This document shows positions 60,401 through 64,000 of a stretch of 64,000 nt of DNA, one piece after another. Made by a program: the position numbers and the translations under genes. Source of the DNA: Aulostomus chinensis (lineage: Eukaryota; Chordata; Actinopteri; Syngnathiformes; Aulostomidae). Under the pieces are notes generated by a model, which made no database searches, was not told where the DNA came from, and saw only the letters and a program-made list of their open reading frames with translations. The DNA lies in contig JBBMOA010000006.1 of NCBI GenBank assembly GCA_037954235.1, positions 25,040,041 to 25,104,040 on the forward strand. Direction: 5' to 3'. Numbering within the stretch: position 1 is the stretch's first letter; each line of letters opens with the position of its first letter.

Positions 60401-63400
60401 CCAAACATATTTTTATCCGGACAATGTGTACGTGTTTCTACATATTGGCCTTCTTTGTTTTGTAAAGAAACGTCAGTAGGGTGCAGGTCTGTGTCACTAC
60501 CTCTCTCTGGTATTCCTTTGCAGCAACAAATAATACCTGGATAATCTCCATTGTCTCACTAAACCTAAGTGGCATGTGTGTTATTTGGAACACTGTCCTC
60601 CTTTGTTATCAGACCCTGGTGAAATTCTACATCTGGCATTCATTTCCCTCAGTGGTGCAGGTCAATCCAAAGGTTTTCACTCCATCTTTTGTTTGAAGCC
60701 TTGAGGTTCATCGAAAGGCCTGTCAAGATGCTCTCTTATATCAATATTGAAAGGCAACGGTATTTCCCAATAGGCTTTTGGTTAAAACTGCATGGAGGCA
60801 GAGGGCAGATGTGTGCCAGGGGATACCCATTGAATAATATATATGCCCGCCTTTTCACAGCAGTCCCTGACATTAGAAAATGTCAGTCGGTCTGCTCTCA
60901 CATTTTAAATGCAGGATTGAACTCATGCATCGACTGGTGGTCTGCCATAAAAAATTACATTCAAAATTATTTAAAGGTTTCAATCTATACTATATAAGCA
61001 GGCTACAGATATAAATGTTAATATTGGAGAGGGATTCTTGTCAGAAGATGTTTTATTAAAAGCCTGGTTTTGTCATATTATAAAGCTCACTTCACAATTA
61101 TCCACACATCTTCGTGAAAATGTGGCTCTACAAGTGTGGTTACTTGCAGGAGCACGTAACACTACAATACCTCAAGTCTTCTTCATATTTTCTGTGTACC
61201 GTTTGTATATTTCCCCTGAAGTTTTATTAAGTAGTATCACAAGTACAAATCAGGCAGATGTCAAGCTGATGAAATGTTGAAAGGTTTAATTGCAGGAACA
61301 GCTTCGTCCCATAGTGAGTCAGACAGTCAGAGTCTGTTAGGTAGAATCACTAAAGGGTCAACCGAAACACAGTAGGAACAGAGTTCTGGGAACAAACGCA
61401 GGGATACTTTCCTCACAAAGAGACAAGACATTCTGGTACAGGAGGACAAGGACACAAAGGCCCAATTCCACTCTTCACCTTCAGTCACTCACAGACTTAG
61501 AGGCTAAATCCACAACGGCGGTCCCACTGTCAAGTCATCAAGTGTATGAGGGCTCAACATTTTGAGCCCTGAATGCCCCTTTAATTCCCCCTTACCTTAA
61601 GGCTGCATTTTGGCAGACTGCACCTGAGTGGATTACCAACGGTTCACAGTGCTGTGGCTCTATGCGCTGGTTACTGTGCTTACCAACAAACATGATGCTA
61701 AGCTGTAAAATGTGCTTAATGGTTTCTTATGATGGGACAAACAAATTATATGAAATAGAGAAATTTGTTTATTGAACTCTCTGTTATTACATTTAAATTT
61801 GCTGCATTTGAACTTAATTTTAATGTGTTCTATAAAGAAAGTCAGTCATATTGGAGGACTATATTAAACTGATTATCTCTGATTCGTTTAATTTCTTTCT
61901 GGCTGCACATTGTTTCTTCGCATGATGTATGAAACAATGAGATGCCAGTGCCAGCGCGCTGGACTTGTTGGTGTCGTCAGGGTAACATCAGAGCTCTGTT
62001 GCATTTTTACTTATATTGTGTCATTTTGAGCCCTTTACAGCCTCTCCCACTCTCATTCACTTACCAGCTGACGTCAATTAAGTCCTGTGAGGGTTCAGGA
62101 CTCAGGGGGGACATAGGGATTGAGCCAAGAAACCTGACGCACAAAGAGGAGGAAAAATGTTGAGACACAGGTGGCACACTCAGCAGGTGTAGCACATAAG
62201 GGCGGTGCATCAAACGGGGGGGGGACAGGATACAGGGATTCAGAGTAGACCTGAGACATGAAGTAGTGCAGATCTTGACAAATCATGACAAAAACAACTG
62301 TTTCATTCAGAGAGCACCAAGACAAAGGCTGTCAGTGCAAGGAAGCTTTTGTTCACTCTGTCAGTGGGCACTAAAGCTGACTGACGTCACAAGCATTTCC
62401 TTGGAAATGTGACAACTGTGACTTCCATTCCTGGCTCACCTCAAAACATTAGACATTCTCCTGCGCTTTTCCACATCATCTACATCTACTCCTGGTATGA
62501 GCTCTTGTTTTATTTATATCAGTAAATGCTACTATTTGACATTTATAAGCTCCAAAACAAAACTATTGGCTCTGTTTCACTGTGGGAAATACATCAATAG
62601 AAGGCAATCAGCACATCACCAACTCTGGTGTCAGCTTATAAATTGTAGCACAGTGTTGTAAAAGTGGTTCTCGTCTTCTGATGTACTGTTTGGTGTTTGT
62701 TGTTCCACTGCCCCAACCTGGCCCCTAATTCAGACTTTATGGTGTTCCAACAAAAGAAATCAGAATAGAAACCCATCTTGTGACACAAATGAACTGGGGG
62801 AATTCGTGTGTCCACGATTTTTTTTTTTTTTCGTGGATGGGAGGTCAGGCTGTGGAAGTCATCTGCCTTTCTACTTTGCAATGGTAATAATTACTGGAAC
62901 GATTACTTTAGTTCAGCTTAACACGCACACGCAGCTCCCTCATTGCTGTTGGTGCTGCAGCTACCTCACGCTCCACCTGATGGAGAAGATCACAAGATAC
63001 TTGAACATGTCATCCAGGTGATTTTCTCCTGTGTAGAACTTGCACTTGCGCGAACACGCATGGACATTTCACTCCACTCTGTTTTAAATTGTGCTGCCCA
63101 GCACATGAGTGTAGTCTTAGAAGACTCTTGTTGCTCTCCGCAAAAGTAACAGTTATCAGTTTGGATGTGAATATTGTATGTAAAGTATGTAACAATGGAG
63201 AGCAGAGTCTTATCAGCTTTTAACAAAAAAATCCTGACCTGAATAAGCGTGAATGAGGTGCTGAGTGTGCCACCTGGTCATGCTCGGTTTAACTGTGAAT
63301 GAGCATCGAACCAGAAAGGTTACATTTATTTATCCATCTTTATTTGTATGTTCAAATCAGAGCGTTTGTGGGTAACACAGTACAATGCCCTTGACGTGTT

Positions 63401-64000
63401 TGGACAGTTTTGGCATTGTTTATGGGGGTTGCCATTATCATCAAGGTAAACATACGTGACTGGGTCTTTCTGCATACTCCTGTCTCAAACGAATGATGCA
63501 GCTGTTACGTTCATCTATCTGTAAATACATAAAGGGAAAATACCCTGAAAGGGTAAAGTATTACTCTAAAGTTGCTGGCTGCTTGGACGGTGATACTCCT
63601 GGTTAGCAGCTCATTAACAGAGTCCTTTTGATGGGTTTGAGGAAGCTTATTATCTCCAGCAGATTAGTGATGAATACTGGAGAGGTGCAAATGAAAAATG
63701 TCTTATCTCCACTCTACTCAATGAAAATTGTCACAGTGCTAAGACGATCTGGCCAGCAGACGTTGAGATTATACTGTCACTTTCCACTGAAGATTTTCAT
63801 CTGGACATTTGGACTGTACTCATCTGGTATTCTATTTGGCCTAAAAATAGTGATTCTGAATGACTACTCTATGTTCATTTGGTTCGTCAGCTATGGATAT
63901 CAAATATAACACCTAATTATCAATTTACTGCATCTAGTCTTTCTGCTCAGCCTTTCATCAGATCACAGCTACTGGTGCTGAATGACACACGATCAAACGT
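57441..64000. other. Unassigned sequence to the end of the window
   Basis: About 6.5 kb without a recognisable gene, RNA or well-bounded repeat. Short TACCGATACCGATATC near 58775 recalls hAT interiors, but no ends were found. G-run at 62216-62223 and T-run at 62819-62831. Open frames up to about 100 codons (60689-60997, 63628-63909) match no family I know. Confidence 0.45.

Overview
The window looks like teleost fish nuclear DNA, in an intergenic stretch or a very large intron. The base composition is AT-rich. It carries many long dinucleotide and A/T tracts, two families of tRNA-headed SINEs with (ATGG)n tails, hAT-type and TTAA-type DNA elements, and remnants of several retroelement classes. 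I find no convincing exon of a single-copy host gene. The only host-gene homology is a broken processed copy of the AIMP1 (EMAP II) domain. Most long reading frames are artefacts of microsatellites or SINE bodies. Layout: 1-9.7 kb holds a SINE with target duplications, a SINE-like fragment and simple repeats. 9.8-17.9 kb holds a LINE ORF2 tail, a TTAA-flanked inverted-repeat element, a reverse-strand SINE, two hAT-type MITEs with perfect 8-bp duplications and an LTR-like block. 20-25.6 kb holds two tRNA-headed SINEs and two foldback structures. 25.8-27.3 kb holds a decayed retrovirus-like remnant between two LTR-like direct repeats. 32-51 kb is sparse: a THAP-like fragment, a Tc1/mariner transposase tail, a reverse-strand retroelement tail, tandem SINE 3' ends and an L2-like tail. 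The most interesting object is at 51,947-56,120. It is a ~4.2 kb DNA transposon with near-perfect 38-bp terminal inverted repeats (37 of 38 positions agree) and two convergent, intron-containing genes. The reverse-strand gene has three exons whose splice junctions restore frame, and it encodes a helix-turn-helix region followed by a DD34E integrase-type catalytic core. The forward-strand gene is a two-exon partner of unknown function. Both genes carry nonsense codons, but the catalytic exon is open. A hAT MITE is nested in the partner gene's intron. Immediately to the right lie an (AT)n/(ATAC)n array, a truncated SINE and the AIMP1 retropseudogene. The last 6.5 kb shows nothing I can assign. 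All similarity judgements were made by eye, without alignment or database search.
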